Assembly: GCA_946480295.1 (NCBI GenBank)
Contig: CAMLIT010000051.1
Span: 1 to 28,354, forward strand
DNA: 28,354 bases
Source: an uncultured Gemmatimonadota bacterium
GTDB lineage: Bacteria; Gemmatimonadota; Gemmatimonadetes; Gemmatimonadales; Gemmatimonadaceae
Reading direction: 5' to 3'
Of the stretch, positions 12,582-22,578 are shown piece after piece. A program made the position numbers and the translations under genes. Below the pieces are notes generated by a model. The model searched no databases. It had not been told where the DNA came from and saw only the letters and a list, made by a program, of their open reading frames with translations. Position 1 is the first letter of the stretch; each line of letters opens with the position of its first letter.

Positions 12582-14323
12582 GAGGCTCTCCCGATCGGGG
12601 TGGATCGTGCCGGGACGGGCATGTCGGCGCCGACGAGCATCTCGCCGATGCTCTTGCCCTGGGGCACGATGGGGAAGACGTTGGCCTCGCGCTCGACCCG
12701 GAAGTCGATCACGACGGAGCCGTCGTGGTCCCAGGCCACGGCGATCGCGTCCTCCACCTGGTCCACGTGGTCCACGGTGATGCCGCGCAGCCCGTGCGCC
12801 TCGGCGAGCTTCGCGAAGTCCGGGCTGACGAGCGGCGTGTTGCTGTAGACCTTGTTCTCGAACAGCTCCTGCCACTGCCGCACCATGCCCAGGTAGCCGT
12901 TGTTCACGATGGCGATCTTCACGTTCCGGACGTTCTCCTGGACGAGCGTGGAGAGCTCCTGGTTGGTCATCTGGAAGCCGCCGTCGCCGCAGATCACCCA
13001 GACGGTGTCCTCCGGGTGCGCGAGCGCGACGCCGAGCGCCGCGGGGACGGCGAAGCCCATCGTGCCGGCGCCGCCGCTCGTGATGTGCGTCCGCGGCCGG
13101 CTCCAGTCGATGAGCTGCGCCGCCCACATCTGGTGCTGGCCGACGTCGGTCACCACGCGGTAGCCCCCGCGCTCGTCGAGCTGGCGGTTCAGCGCCGCGT
13201 ACACGTCGTGCGGCATCAGCGCCTCGCTCTGCGGGCGCGACAGCTCCTTGTGCCGCCCCTGGAACTGCTGCTGCATCTCGCGGATGTGGGCGACCCACTC
13301 CGTCGCCTCGCGCGGGGGCACCTCGTCGAGGAGCGCGCGCAGCACGGCACGCGCGTCGCCGACGATCGGCACCGCGACCTTCACGTTCTTCCCGATCTCC
13401 GACGGGTCCACGTCGACGTGGATGACGGCGGCGCGCGGCGCGAAGGTGGAGGCCTTCCCCGTGACGCGGTCGTCGAAGCGCGAGCCGATGTTGAGCAGGA
13501 CGTCGCACTCCTGGATCGCGCGGTTCACGTGCACCCAGCCGTGCATCCCCGGCATGCCGAGGCTCAGCGGGTGCGTCTCGGGGAAGGCGCCCATGCCGTG
13601 CAACGTCGTGATCACCGGGATCCCCGTGCGCTCGGCGAGCTCCTGCAGCTCCCCCGCGGCGCCGGCCTGGATCACGCCGTTGCCGGCGAGGATGAGCGGT
13701 CGCTCGGCGCCGGCGAGCAGCTTCGCCGCCGCCTTGATCTGCCGCGCGTTCCCGTGGTGCTGCGGCTTGTAGCCGGGCAGGTGAAGGGGCACGTCCCAGT
13801 CGGGGACCACCTTCTCCTGCTGCGCGTCCTTCGTGATGTCCACGAGCACCGGCCCGGGACGGCCGGTGGACGCGAGATGGAACGCCTCGCGGAAGACGTA
13901 CGGCAGCTCGGCGGCGCTCGTCACGAGATAGTTGTGCTTCGTGATCGGCACCGTGATCCCGGTGATGTCGACTTCCTGGAAGGCGTCCTTGCCGAGCAGC
14001 TGGCTGGACACCTGCCCGGTGATCACGACGAGCGGCGTCGAGTCCATCCAGGCGTCGGCGATCGGCGTGACGAGGTTCGTCGCGCCCGGGCCGCTCGTGC
14101 CGACGCACACGCCGACGCGCCCCGTCGAGCGCGCGTAGCCCTCGGCGGCGTGGCCGGCGCCCTGCTCGTGCCGACAGAGCACGTGGTGCAGCCGCCCGCG
14201 GTAGCCCGCCAGCGCGTGGTAGAAGGGCATGATCGCGCCGCCCGGGATCCCGAACAGCACGTCGACGCCCTCGCGCAGCAGCGCCTCGCAGATGATCTGC
14301 GCCCCCGTCAACTGCTCCGTCAT
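12578..14323 (-). CDS. ilvB: Acetolactate synthase large subunit
   Basis: This is the ThDP-dependent catalytic subunit that joins two pyruvates, or pyruvate and 2-ketobutyrate, in the first common step of branched-chain synthesis. The 581-aa protein starts [20 protein letters not shown]. The catalytic Glu53 lies in [34 protein letters not shown] follows, and the ThDP/Mg motif is [15 protein letters not shown] with the distal NN of [13 protein letters not shown]. The start is supported by a GGAGG Shine-Dalgarno and a 4-nt ATGA overlap with ilvD. The end overlaps ilvN in the same way, giving strict coupling and matched subunit synthesis. Confidence 0.97.
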   Translation of the reverse strand: MTEQLTGAQIICEALLREGVDVLFGIPGGAIMPFYHALAGYRGRLHHVLCRHEQGAGHAAEGYARSTGRVGVCVGTSGPGATNLVTPIADAWMDSTPLVVITGQVSSQLLGKDAFQEVDITGITVPITKHNYLVTSAAELPYVFREAFHLASTGRPGPVLVDITKDAQQEKVVPDWDVPLHLPGYKPQHHGNARQIKAAAKLLAGAERPLILAGNGVIQAGAAGELQELAERTGIPVITTLHGMGAFPETHPLSLGMPGMHGWVHVNRAIQECDVLLNIGSRFDDRVTGKASTFAPRAAVIHVDVDPSEIGKNVKVAVPIVGDARAVLRALLDEVPPREATEWVAHIREMQQQFQGRHKELSRPQSEALMPHDVYAALNRQLDERGGYRVVTDVGQHQMWAAQLIDWSRPRTHITSGGAGTMGFAVPAALGVALAHPEDTVWVICGDGGFQMTNQELSTLVQENVRNVKIAIVNNGYLGMVRQWQELFENKVYSNTPLVSPDFAKLAEAHGLRGITVDHVDQVEDAIAVAWDHDGSVVIDFRVEREANVFPIVPQGKSIGEMLVGADMPVPARSTPIGRAS

Positions 14324-16065
14324 CGCACTACCTCCAGCCTGGCGCCGGCGCGCGCCGCCCGAGGCGCGCGCGCCGGCGATGGATTCGCCAGCACCGCCCC
14401 GGTGCTCGCGTTCGTCACGAGCGCCTGGTAGCGGGCCAGCCAGCCCGTCGTGTACTTCGGCGCCGGCGGCTCCCAGTCCGCGCGGCGCGCCTCCAGCTCC
14501 TCCTCGCTCAGCTCCACGGCGAGCGTGCGCGCGGGAAGGTCGATCGCGATCACGTCGCCGTCGCGCAGCAGCGCGATCGGCCCGCCCTCCGCCGCCTCCG
14601 GCGCCACGTGGCCGATGCTCAGCCCGCGCGAGCCGCCGGAGAAGCGGCCGTCGGTGATCAGCGCGACGTGGTCGCCCAGCGGCATCCCCTTCAGCATGCT
14701 GGTGAGGGCGAGCATCTCGCGCATCCCCGGGCCGCCGCGCGGCCCCTCGTAGCGCACGACGATCACCGAGCCCTCGGCCACGCGGCCGTCGCGCACCGCG
14801 GCGATCGCCTCCTCCTCGCCGTCGAAGACGCGCGCCGGCCCGCGGAAGGTCATCTCGTGCTGGTCCACCGCGCCGACCTTGATCACCGCCCCCTCCGGCG
14901 AGAGGTTGCCGAAGAGGATGGACAGCGCGCCGCGCTCGGTGTGCGGCTTGTCGATCGGGCGGATGCACGCCGGGTTGCGGTTCTCCGCCACGGACACGTT
15001 CTCGCCGAGCGTCTTCCCCGTCACCGTCGGCGCGTCGAGGTGCAGCGCGCCCGGGCGCTGCGACAGCTCCTTGAGGATCGCCGGGACGCCGCCCGCCGCG
15101 TGCACGTCCTGCATGTGCCACTGCCGGTTGCCGTCCCACGCCGGCGAGACCTTCGCCAGGTGCGGCACTCGTTCGGCGACGTCGTTGAAGCGCTCGATCG
15201 GGTAGTCCAGCCCCGCCTCGCGCGCCAGCGCGAGCACGTGCAGCACCGTGTTCGTCGAGCCGCCCATCGCCACGTCGAGCGCCATCGCGTTGTCGATCGC
15301 ATCGGCGTTCACGATGTCGCGGAAGCGCGTGCCCGACTCGAGCAGCTTCATGAGCTGCGCCGCCGCGCGCTTCGCCAGTTCGTGCCGCTCGGGCGACGTC
15401 GCCAGCAGCGTGCCGTTGAAGGGCAGCGCGATGCCGAGCGCCTCGCAGAGGCAGTTCATCGAGTTCGCCGTGAACATGCCGCTGCAGCTCCCGCACGTCG
15501 GACAGCCGACCGTCTCCAGCTCCGTGAGCCGCGCGTCGTCGATCGTGCCGGCGAGGCGCGCGCCCACGCCCTCGAAGACGCTGATCAGGTCCACCTTCAG
15601 CCCCGACCGGTCGATGCCGGCCTGCATCGGGCCGCCCGAGACGAAGATCGTCGGGATGTTCACGCGCGCCGCGCCCATGAGCATCCCCGGGACGATCTTG
15701 TCGCAGTTCGGGATGCAGATCATGGCGTCGAAGCAGTGCGCCCGCGCCATCGTCTCCACCGAGTCGGCGATGAGCTCGCGCGAGGGGAGCGAGTAGCGCA
15801 TCCCCTCGTGCCCCATGATGATGCCGTCGTCGACGCCGATGGTGTTGAACTCGAACGGCACACCGCCCGCCGCGCGGATCGCCTCCTTCACGACGCGCCC
15901 GAACTCCTGGAGATGGACGTGCCCCGGGATGATGTCCACGTACGAGTTGCAGACCGCGACGAACGGCTTGTCGAAGTCGCACTCGTCCCGGATCTGCCCG
16001 GTGGCGCGCAGGAGGCTGCGGTGGGGCGCCCGCTCGATGCCGCGCTTGATCGTGTCAGATCGCAT
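14320..16065 (-). CDS. ilvD: Dihydroxy-acid dehydratase
   Basis: IlvD dehydrates the dihydroxy acids made by IlvC to the 2-ketoacid precursors of valine, leucine and isoleucine. The 581-aa length is normal for the family. The iron-sulfur cysteines expected from the family are present: C39 in [15 protein letters not shown]121 in [12 protein letters not shown] and C194 in [17 protein letters not shown]. The C-terminal half has the usual [21 protein letters not shown]. It is the first structural gene of the operon. It is preceded by a promoter, a Leu-rich leader ORF and two GC hairpins. The ATG lacks a strong Shine-Dalgarno of its own but overlaps a small upstream ORF by 11 nt. Confidence 0.97.
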   Translation of the reverse strand: MRSDTIKRGIERAPHRSLLRATGQIRDECDFDKPFVAVCNSYVDIIPGHVHLQEFGRVVKEAIRAAGGVPFEFNTIGVDDGIIMGHEGMRYSLPSRELIADSVETMARAHCFDAMICIPNCDKIVPGMLMGAARVNIPTIFVSGGPMQAGIDRSGLKVDLISVFEGVGARLAGTIDDARLTELETVGCPTCGSCSGMFTANSMNCLCEALGIALPFNGTLLATSPERHELAKRAAAQLMKLLESGTRFRDIVNADAIDNAMALDVAMGGSTNTVLHVLALAREAGLDYPIERFNDVAERVPHLAKVSPAWDGNRQWHMQDVHAAGGVPAILKELSQRPGALHLDAPTVTGKTLGENVSVAENRNPACIRPIDKPHTERGALSILFGNLSPEGAVIKVGAVDQHEMTFRGPARVFDGEEEAIAAVRDGRVAEGSVIVVRYEGPRGGPGMREMLALTSMLKGMPLGDHVALITDGRFSGGSRGLSIGHVAPEAAEGGPIALLRDGDVIAIDLPARTLAVELSEEELEARRADWEPPAPKYTTGWLARYQALVTNASTGAVLANPSPARAPRAARAGARLEVVR

Positions 16066-16114
16066 CGCGGTACTCGAGTTCGTTGGGCGTGGCGGTGGCG
16101 CACGTTCTCATCAT
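16055..16114 (-). CDS. Small ORF overlapping the ilvD start
   Basis: A 19-codon frame ([19 protein letters not shown]) has a GGAG Shine-Dalgarno 6 nt before its second ATG. Its TGA lies 8 to 10 nt inside ilvD, so the two frames overlap by 11 nt. Because ilvD has no good Shine-Dalgarno, ribosomes ending here could restart at ilvD. This is inference. The peptide resembles nothing I recognise, and the frame may be fortuitous. Confidence 0.35.
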   Translation of the reverse strand: MMRTCATATPNELEYRDAI

Positions 16115-16186
16115 GAGCTCCGGAGTGGTCGTGGTGGGGATGAAGGCGGGCCGCGCGTGGCGCGGAGACGTGCCCCGAGACGACGA

Positions 16187-16210
16187 GGCCCCTTCCGTTG
16201 GGAAGGGGCC
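16187..16210 (-). terminator. ilv leader hairpin 3:4 (candidate attenuator terminator)
   Basis: A 10-bp perfect stem (ggccccttcc paired with ggaaggggcc) with a 4-nt loop is the last stable structure before ilvD. The minus-strand tail is tcgtcgtctcgg, so there is no canonical U run. Its 5' arm can instead pair with the 3' arm of the preceding hairpin. Confidence 0.6.
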
Positions 16211-16232
16211 GTGTCCGGCTCCAGAACTCGAA

Positions 16233-16257
16233 CGCCCCTCCCAGGGTGGGAGGGGCG
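16233..16257 (-). promoter_or_regulatory. ilv leader hairpin 1:2 (candidate pause/protector structure)
   Basis: An 11-bp perfect stem (cgcccctccca paired with tgggaggggcg) with a 3-nt loop lies 27 nt after the leader-peptide stop. Its 3' arm (16243-16234) can pair with GCCCCTTCCCA of the next hairpin (16209-16199), giving 10 bp with one bulge. That makes an alternative 2:3 antiterminator. A GGGAGG right after the leader stop (16284-16279) is complementary to CCTCCC in the 5' arm. Confidence 0.6.
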
Positions 16258-16284
16258 CTGCGTTGCCGCGGTGCTCGGCCTCCC

Positions 16285-16353
16285 TTAAGCGCGTGCTCCC
16301 GTAATAAGGAGCCCGGTAAGAAGAAGGCTGAGTCGAAGCGAAAGACGCGGCAT
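16285..16353 (-). CDS. Putative ilv operon leader peptide
   Basis: This is a 22-codon frame starting MPRLSLRLSLLLTGLL and ending ITGARA. Eight of the 22 residues are leucine and one is isoleucine. Six of the eight leucines use CTT, a codon not seen among the first 13 leucines of leuB. Rare codons at the regulating amino acid are a known hallmark of attenuation leaders. The frame starts 34 nt after the -10 box of a strong promoter and is followed by two hairpins with mutually exclusive pairings before ilvD. The Shine-Dalgarno is weak (GAGA). I infer that stalling at Leu codons when charged tRNA-Leu is low allows transcription into ilvDBNC. Confidence 0.7.
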   Translation of the reverse strand: MPRLSLRLSLLLTGLLITGARA

Positions 16354-16387
16354 TGGTCTCTGGCGGTGCGAATCGGTGTGGATCCCG

Positions 16388-16416
16388 AACATAAGACGAT
16401 GCTACGTGGGCGTCAA
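16388..16416 (-). promoter_or_regulatory. ilvDBNC promoter
   Basis: TTGACG (16416-16411), a 17-nt spacer and TATGTT (16393-16388) form a near-consensus sigma70-type promoter. It begins 47 nt after the pheA stop, with an expected start site near 16381. The leader before ilvD is therefore about 315 nt, long enough to hold the attenuator. Confidence 0.78.
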
Positions 16417-16463
16417 TGCTCAACTGCCGAAAGATTTGCACGACGCCCGGGTCGCGCTCCCGT

Positions 16464-17320
16464 CTACCCCCATGCCCGGTCATCGTTCGCGTTCGGCGCC
16501 TCGTCGGCCGCGTAGGTGCCGATGCCCCGACAGGAGGCCGCCGCCTGGCGGATGAGCTCGATCGCCTCCGCCGCCACCGGATCGCCACCCGCGTGCTCGA
16601 ACTCCACGAGGAACCGGTACGTCCACGGCTCCCCCGTCGGCCGCGACTCGAGCTTCACCATGTTGAGCCCTCGTTCGGCGAGCGGCGTGAGCAGCCGCAG
16701 GAGCGAGCCGGGCTCGTTCTTCGCCGTCGCCGCGAAGAGCGTCCGTGCCGGCGTGCCGGGCGCGAGCGGGGCCGCCTGACGAGAGAGGACGAGGAAGCGC
16801 GTCTGGTTGTCCGGGCGGTCCTCGATATCGGCGGCGAGGATCGTCAGGCCGTAGCGCCGCGCGGCGGCCCGGCTCGCCAGCGCCCCGCGATCGGCGGCGC
16901 GCGACTGCGCGATCTCGCTCGCGCTCCCCGCGGTATCGTACGTCGGCCGCGGCTGGAGCTCGGGATGCGCGGCGAAGAAGCGCATGCACTGGGCGAGCGC
17001 CACCGGATGGCTCTCCACCACGCGGAGCCCGGCCAGCGTGCTCCCGGGCACACCCAGCAGACAGTGGTGGATCGGCAGCACGAGCTCGCGCACCGCGTGC
17101 ACGGTCGGCTCGTCGAGGATCGCGTCGTACGTCGCGAGGACGCTCCCGGCGAGGGTGTTCTCGATCGGCAGGACGCCGTAGTCCACCGTGCCCTCGGCGA
17201 CGGCGCGGGTGACGTCGCGGTTCTCGCGGCAGGGCACCGGCTCCGACTCGTCGGCGAACGCCCGCTGCACGGCCTCCTCGCTGTACGCGCCGAGCGCGCC
17301 CTGGAAGGCGACGCGTCGCA

Positions 17321-17321
<1 letters not shown>
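16464..17321 (-). CDS. pheA: Prephenate dehydratase
   Basis: PheA converts prephenate to phenylpyruvate for phenylalanine synthesis. The 285-aa protein is monofunctional: a dehydratase domain at about 1-180 and a C-terminal ACT domain at about 193-270, with no chorismate mutase domain. Motifs are VAFQGALGAYSEEA at the start, PIENTLAGSV, and the catalytic Thr in the TRF motif (NQTRFLVLS, 172-180). The ACT domain carries ESRP (225-228), the known phenylalanine-binding motif, so feedback inhibition is expected. The start is set at MRRVAFQG, where its ATG shares one base with the stop of the upstream reductase gene (TGATG). The open frame further upstream is a shadow. No terminator is visible before the ilv promoter. 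Confidence 0.95.
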
Positions 17322-19540
<2,219 letters not shown>

Positions 19541-19735
19541 GTCTCTCTCCTGGTTGCGTCGAGTGCGGCCAGGGCACGCCGTGGCCGGTGCTGTAAACGT
19601 ATGGTGCGCCACGCGCCCGCGCTTGCCAGGCGGCGCGGCTTGCCGGTGCGCATCCGGCGGCGAGGCCCGCGCCATGCCAAATGGGAGCGCACTGGCAGCA
19701 CACGTTGGACATCGCAGCACCGCAGGACCCCGAAC

Positions 19736-20491
19736 ATGTTGCATCCTTTCATCAGCTCGCGGAAGTTCCGACTCGGCGACCCCGGGCTGCTCGTCGCGAG
19801 CGTGGTCACGCATGCCGGTCTGATCGCCCTCGCCGTGACCTGGCCGCAACGGCCGATCCCCGCGGCGGTCTCGTTCGCCCGCGAGTTCGCCGAGCAGGTG
19901 ACCTACGCCTTCACCGACCCGCTCGTCGATCGCGTCGCCGAGTCCAGCACCGGGCGACGCGCGCGCTCCCGCGCACACCACAGGAAGGCGTCGGAGCCGG
20001 CGCGCGATCCGTACGCCGGACTCGCCGCGCTCCAGCTCTCCTTCTCCGCCAACATCCCGGCGCCGGACGTCCCTGACGACTACGACTTCGGCGCGGTCGC
20101 GCGGCACGTGACCTACGCCGACGCCGATGGCGAGCTGGCACGGACGGTCCTCGGCCGCGGCGTTCCGCGCCCGAACGTCGATGGCGCATACACCGAGGAC
20201 CTCGTCGAGAAGGCCGTCCTGCCGTACCACAACAACCCGCGACCTCGCTATCCGCAATCGCTGCTCGCGTACCGCGTTCAGGACGAGTTCGAGGTCTTCT
20301 TCGTGGTGGACAGCACGGGCCGCGTCGACGAGCACACGATCCGCGTGACGGGGAATCGCGTCGAGCGGCTGCTCGTCGACGCGGTGCGCTACGCGCTGAA
20401 GCGCTCGCGCTACTTCCCCGCCGAAGTGGGAGGGCGCCGGGTGCCGCAACTCGTCGAGCAGCGGTTCATCTTCCGCGTCGAGGATCGCTAG
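19736..20491 (+). CDS. TonB-like C-terminal domain protein
   Basis: The 251-aa protein has one N-terminal membrane helix (about 18-36, LLVASVVTHAGLIALAVTW) and a periplasmic linker rich in Arg, Ala and Ser. The C-terminal domain of about 90 residues resembles the TonB/TonB-like fold: PRPRYPQSLLAYRVQDEF, VDSTGRVDEHTIRV and a final strand VPQLVEQRFIFRVE. Such proteins usually transduce ExbBD energy to outer-membrane receptors, but no exbB, exbD or receptor gene is nearby. The usual Pro-rich TonB spacer is absent. The start is the first ATG in frame that leads directly into the membrane segment. The gene is divergent from the hydrolase gene. Confidence 0.75.
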   Translation: MLHPFISSRKFRLGDPGLLVASVVTHAGLIALAVTWPQRPIPAAVSFAREFAEQVTYAFTDPLVDRVAESSTGRRARSRAHHRKASEPARDPYAGLAALQLSFSANIPAPDVPDDYDFGAVARHVTYADADGELARTVLGRGVPRPNVDGAYTEDLVEKAVLPYHNNPRPRYPQSLLAYRVQDEFEVFFVVDSTGRVDEHTIRVTGNRVERLLVDAVRYALKRSRYFPAEVGGRRVPQLVEQRFIFRVEDR

Positions 20492-20511
20492 CCGCGCGGG
20501 AGGACGATGCT

Positions 20512-20541
20512 GGCGGAGCCCGCGCGGTGGCGGGCTCCGCC
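20512..20541 (+). terminator. Hairpin after the TonB-like gene
   Basis: A 12-bp perfect stem (ggcggagcccgc paired with gcgggctccgcc) with a 6-nt loop lies 20 nt after the stop. There is no T-tract. It sits upstream of the flavoprotein start chosen at 20597 and argues against a start at 20507. Confidence 0.55.
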
Positions 20542-20596
20542 GGAGCACGGGAGATGCGTGCGAACGCGGGTGTCCATCACCTGGAGGGGCACCCGC

Positions 20597-21646
20597 ATGC
20601 GCTATCGCATCCTCGGCGCCGGCCCCGCGGGGCTCGCGGCGGCCATCACCCTCGCCGCCGCCGGCGCGGACGTCGAGGTGTTCGAGCGCCGCGACAGCTG
20701 CGGGGCGCGGTTCGGGGGCGACCTGCAGGGGCTGGAGAACTGGTCCGATGATCGCGATGTCCTCGACGAGCTGCGCGACGCCGGGCTCACGCTGGACTTC
20801 CATCGCGCGCCGATCACGCGCGCCGTGCAGACGAACGGGCGCCGGTCCGACCACCTCTCCTTCACGCGCCCAGGGCTCTACCTCGTCAAGCGCGGCACCG
20901 CCGCGGACACGCTCGACCAGGCGCTCGAGCGGCAGGCGCGCGCGATGGGCGTGCACATCCGCTTCCGCCAGACGCTGCCCGCTTCCGAGGCGGACATCGT
21001 CGCGACCGGTCCGCGCGGGCGGCGGATCTTCGCCATCGACCGCGGCATCGTGTTCGACACCGACTCGTCGGACATGGTGGTGGTGCTCCTCGACGACGAC
21101 GCGGCGCCCAAGGGCTACGCGTACCTGCTCGTGACGGGCGGCTACGGCTGCCTCTGCACGATGCTGTTCGAGGACTTCCCGTCGGTGCACGAGCGGCTGG
21201 TGCGGGCGCGCGAGATTCTCGCCGACCGACGGGGCGTGCGCATCCGCGGCCCGCGCCCCGTGGGCGGCGTCGGCCACTTCGCGCTCGCGCGCGAGCTCCG
21301 GTCGGGGAAGGCGCTCCACGTCGGCGAAGCCGCCGGGCTCCAGGATCTCCTGTGGGGGTTCGGGATGCGCACCGCCATGCGCTCGGGGATCCTCGCCGCG
21401 CGCTGCCTGCTCGAGGGCGGCGACTGGGAGGCGATGGTCGACACGCAGCTTGGCAAATCCCAGCAGGCGAGCGTGGTCAATCGCTTCCTCTGGGACCTGC
21501 TCCGCCACGGGCACCACCGGCTGCTGATGACGATGTTCCGTCTCGGCGGGCCGGACGCGCTGCTGCATTCGTTCGCGGGATACAACGCGCTGCAGCGGGC
21601 GCTGTTCCCGGTGGCGCGGGGGTATGCGAGGGGGAGGTATCTGTGA
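20597..21646 (+). CDS. Geranylgeranyl-reductase-type FAD oxidoreductase
   Basis: This 349-aa FAD-dependent protein starts [20 protein letters not shown], a dinucleotide-binding GxGxxG at residues 7-12, followed by an acidic strand end (VEVFERR). The C-terminal flavin motif reads LHVGEAAGLQDLLWGFGMRTAMRSG, matching the 'GDAAG...P..GEGI..A..SG' element of the geranylgeranyl reductase family. These enzymes reduce isoprenoid chains in lipids or quinones, or act on related unsaturated substrates. The actual substrate here is unknown. The start at 20597 has a GGAGG Shine-Dalgarno 9 nt upstream; an earlier in-frame start at 20507 would cross a hairpin. No partner gene is adjacent. Confidence 0.82.
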   Translation: MRYRILGAGPAGLAAAITLAAAGADVEVFERRDSCGARFGGDLQGLENWSDDRDVLDELRDAGLTLDFHRAPITRAVQTNGRRSDHLSFTRPGLYLVKRGTAADTLDQALERQARAMGVHIRFRQTLPASEADIVATGPRGRRIFAIDRGIVFDTDSSDMVVVLLDDDAAPKGYAYLLVTGGYGCLCTMLFEDFPSVHERLVRAREILADRRGVRIRGPRPVGGVGHFALARELRSGKALHVGEAAGLQDLLWGFGMRTAMRSGILAARCLLEGGDWEAMVDTQLGKSQQASVVNRFLWDLLRHGHHRLLMTMFRLGGPDALLHSFAGYNALQRALFPVARGYARGRYL

Positions 21647-21970
21647 GAGGGGCGAGGGACGAGGGACGGGCTGGCTTCCATCGCCGTGCGCTGGGACCCG
21701 GCCTCGTCTGGCACCAGCGCCAGTTGGACGCGGATGCCGCGGAGGACACGGATCCGACGGATGGGGGCCGGGGGCCGGCTCCCGGTGTCCTCCTGACCCA
21801 GGCGAAGGCATGCCATGAGCGAAGCGAATGGGATCCGGCTCCGGCGCGCCGGCCTCAGATGCTTCGCTCCACCCAACGTGAATAGGGTAATCTCGGCGCA
21901 CGGCGCCCTCGCGCCACTGGGAGCGATCCGCGGCATCCGTGCTGTCCATCCGTGAAATCCGTGTCCGAGA

Positions 21971-22011
21971 CGTGTGATGCCGGCTCGGCGGAGGAGCTCG
22001 ACGCACGGCGC
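21971..22011. repeat. 41-nt direct repeat, copy 1
   Basis: The element begins cgtgtgatgccggctcggcg and ends acgcacggcgc. It matches copy 2 at 22181 in 37 of 41 positions, exactly 210 nt away. Confidence 0.75.
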
Positions 22012-22180
22012 GGCCAGGCCCTCGTCGCCGCCGCTGCGCCCTCTACCGGGCCAAAGAGCAGACGCGAATCTGATCGGACATCGTGCGAATCGGCGCGAAT
22101 GGGCGCTGGGGTGGGGGCGCCGGTCCCCGGGCCGGCCGTGGCGAGGGGAGCCGTCCCGCCACGCGGACGCGTCTCCCCAT

Positions 22181-22221
22181 CGTGTGATGTCGGCTCGGCG
22201 GAGAAGCCCCACGCACGGCGC
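22181..22221. repeat. 41-nt direct repeat, copy 2
   Basis: This is the partner of the element at 21971. A short shared word (ccgtcccgccacgcgga) also occurs on both sides of it, at 22151 and 22236, showing nested duplication. Confidence 0.75.
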
Positions 22222-22578
22222 CACGGTGCCAGGCTCCGTCCCGCCACGCGGAGCGATCCATCGGATCCGCCCTGTTTCCATTCAATCCGTGTCCCCTCGT
22301 GTGATGCGTCCCGACTGGTGAGCCATGCGCCCGGCGCCCGCGTGATCGCGATGTCTAACGCAACGGAATGATGGTGCTCTCAGCGCCCAGCATGGCGACT
22401 GTTGCATCGCTCCATCGCGACACTCACGCCGTTTGCAGCTTCCGTCACCTCCGTCGAGTCCCATCCACCACTCACGCGAACAGGCCCCGAACTAACGGGC
22501 CCCCGCCACCGCCTCACGAGCCCCCGGTGACCTGGCTCGCCGCTGTTCCCTCCCCCCGCGCCCCATCGTCTTCCCAAC

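Larger units (their letters stand above)
21647..22578. repeat. Geneless region of degenerate repeats
   Basis: About 930 bp hold no credible gene. Open frames here are short and show no domain. The stretch is a mosaic of repeated words: agatgcttcgctccac near 21858, aatccgtgtcc at 21955 and 22284, ggagcgatcc at 21920 and 22250, and a 41-nt element present twice. A 12-nt inverted repeat (cggatgccgcgg at 21731, ccgcggcatccg at 21928) lies within it. Words of this kind are typical of dispersed intergenic repeats. I see no tRNA, CRISPR or transposase remnant. Confidence 0.6.

Noticed and set aside
12578..15982. A 1134-codon frame that would fuse an N-terminal extension to acetolactate synthase
   Set aside because: The extension is a shadow of ilvD. 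IlvB starts at 14323 with a GGAGG site and ATGA coupling.
16187..16257. The two ilv hairpins as simple tandem terminators of pheA
   Set aside because: They lie over 200 nt beyond the pheA stop and downstream of a strong promoter and leader ORF, so their natural reader is the ilv transcript.
19541..19735. A TACGTT hexamer upstream of the hydrolase gene as a third copy of the leader promoter
   Set aside because: No TTGAC-like box occurs at 16-18 nt, and there is no leader ORF or hairpin.
21647..22578. A CRISPR array
   Set aside because: Repeats are few, imperfect and irregularly spaced, with no uniform spacers and no cas genes.
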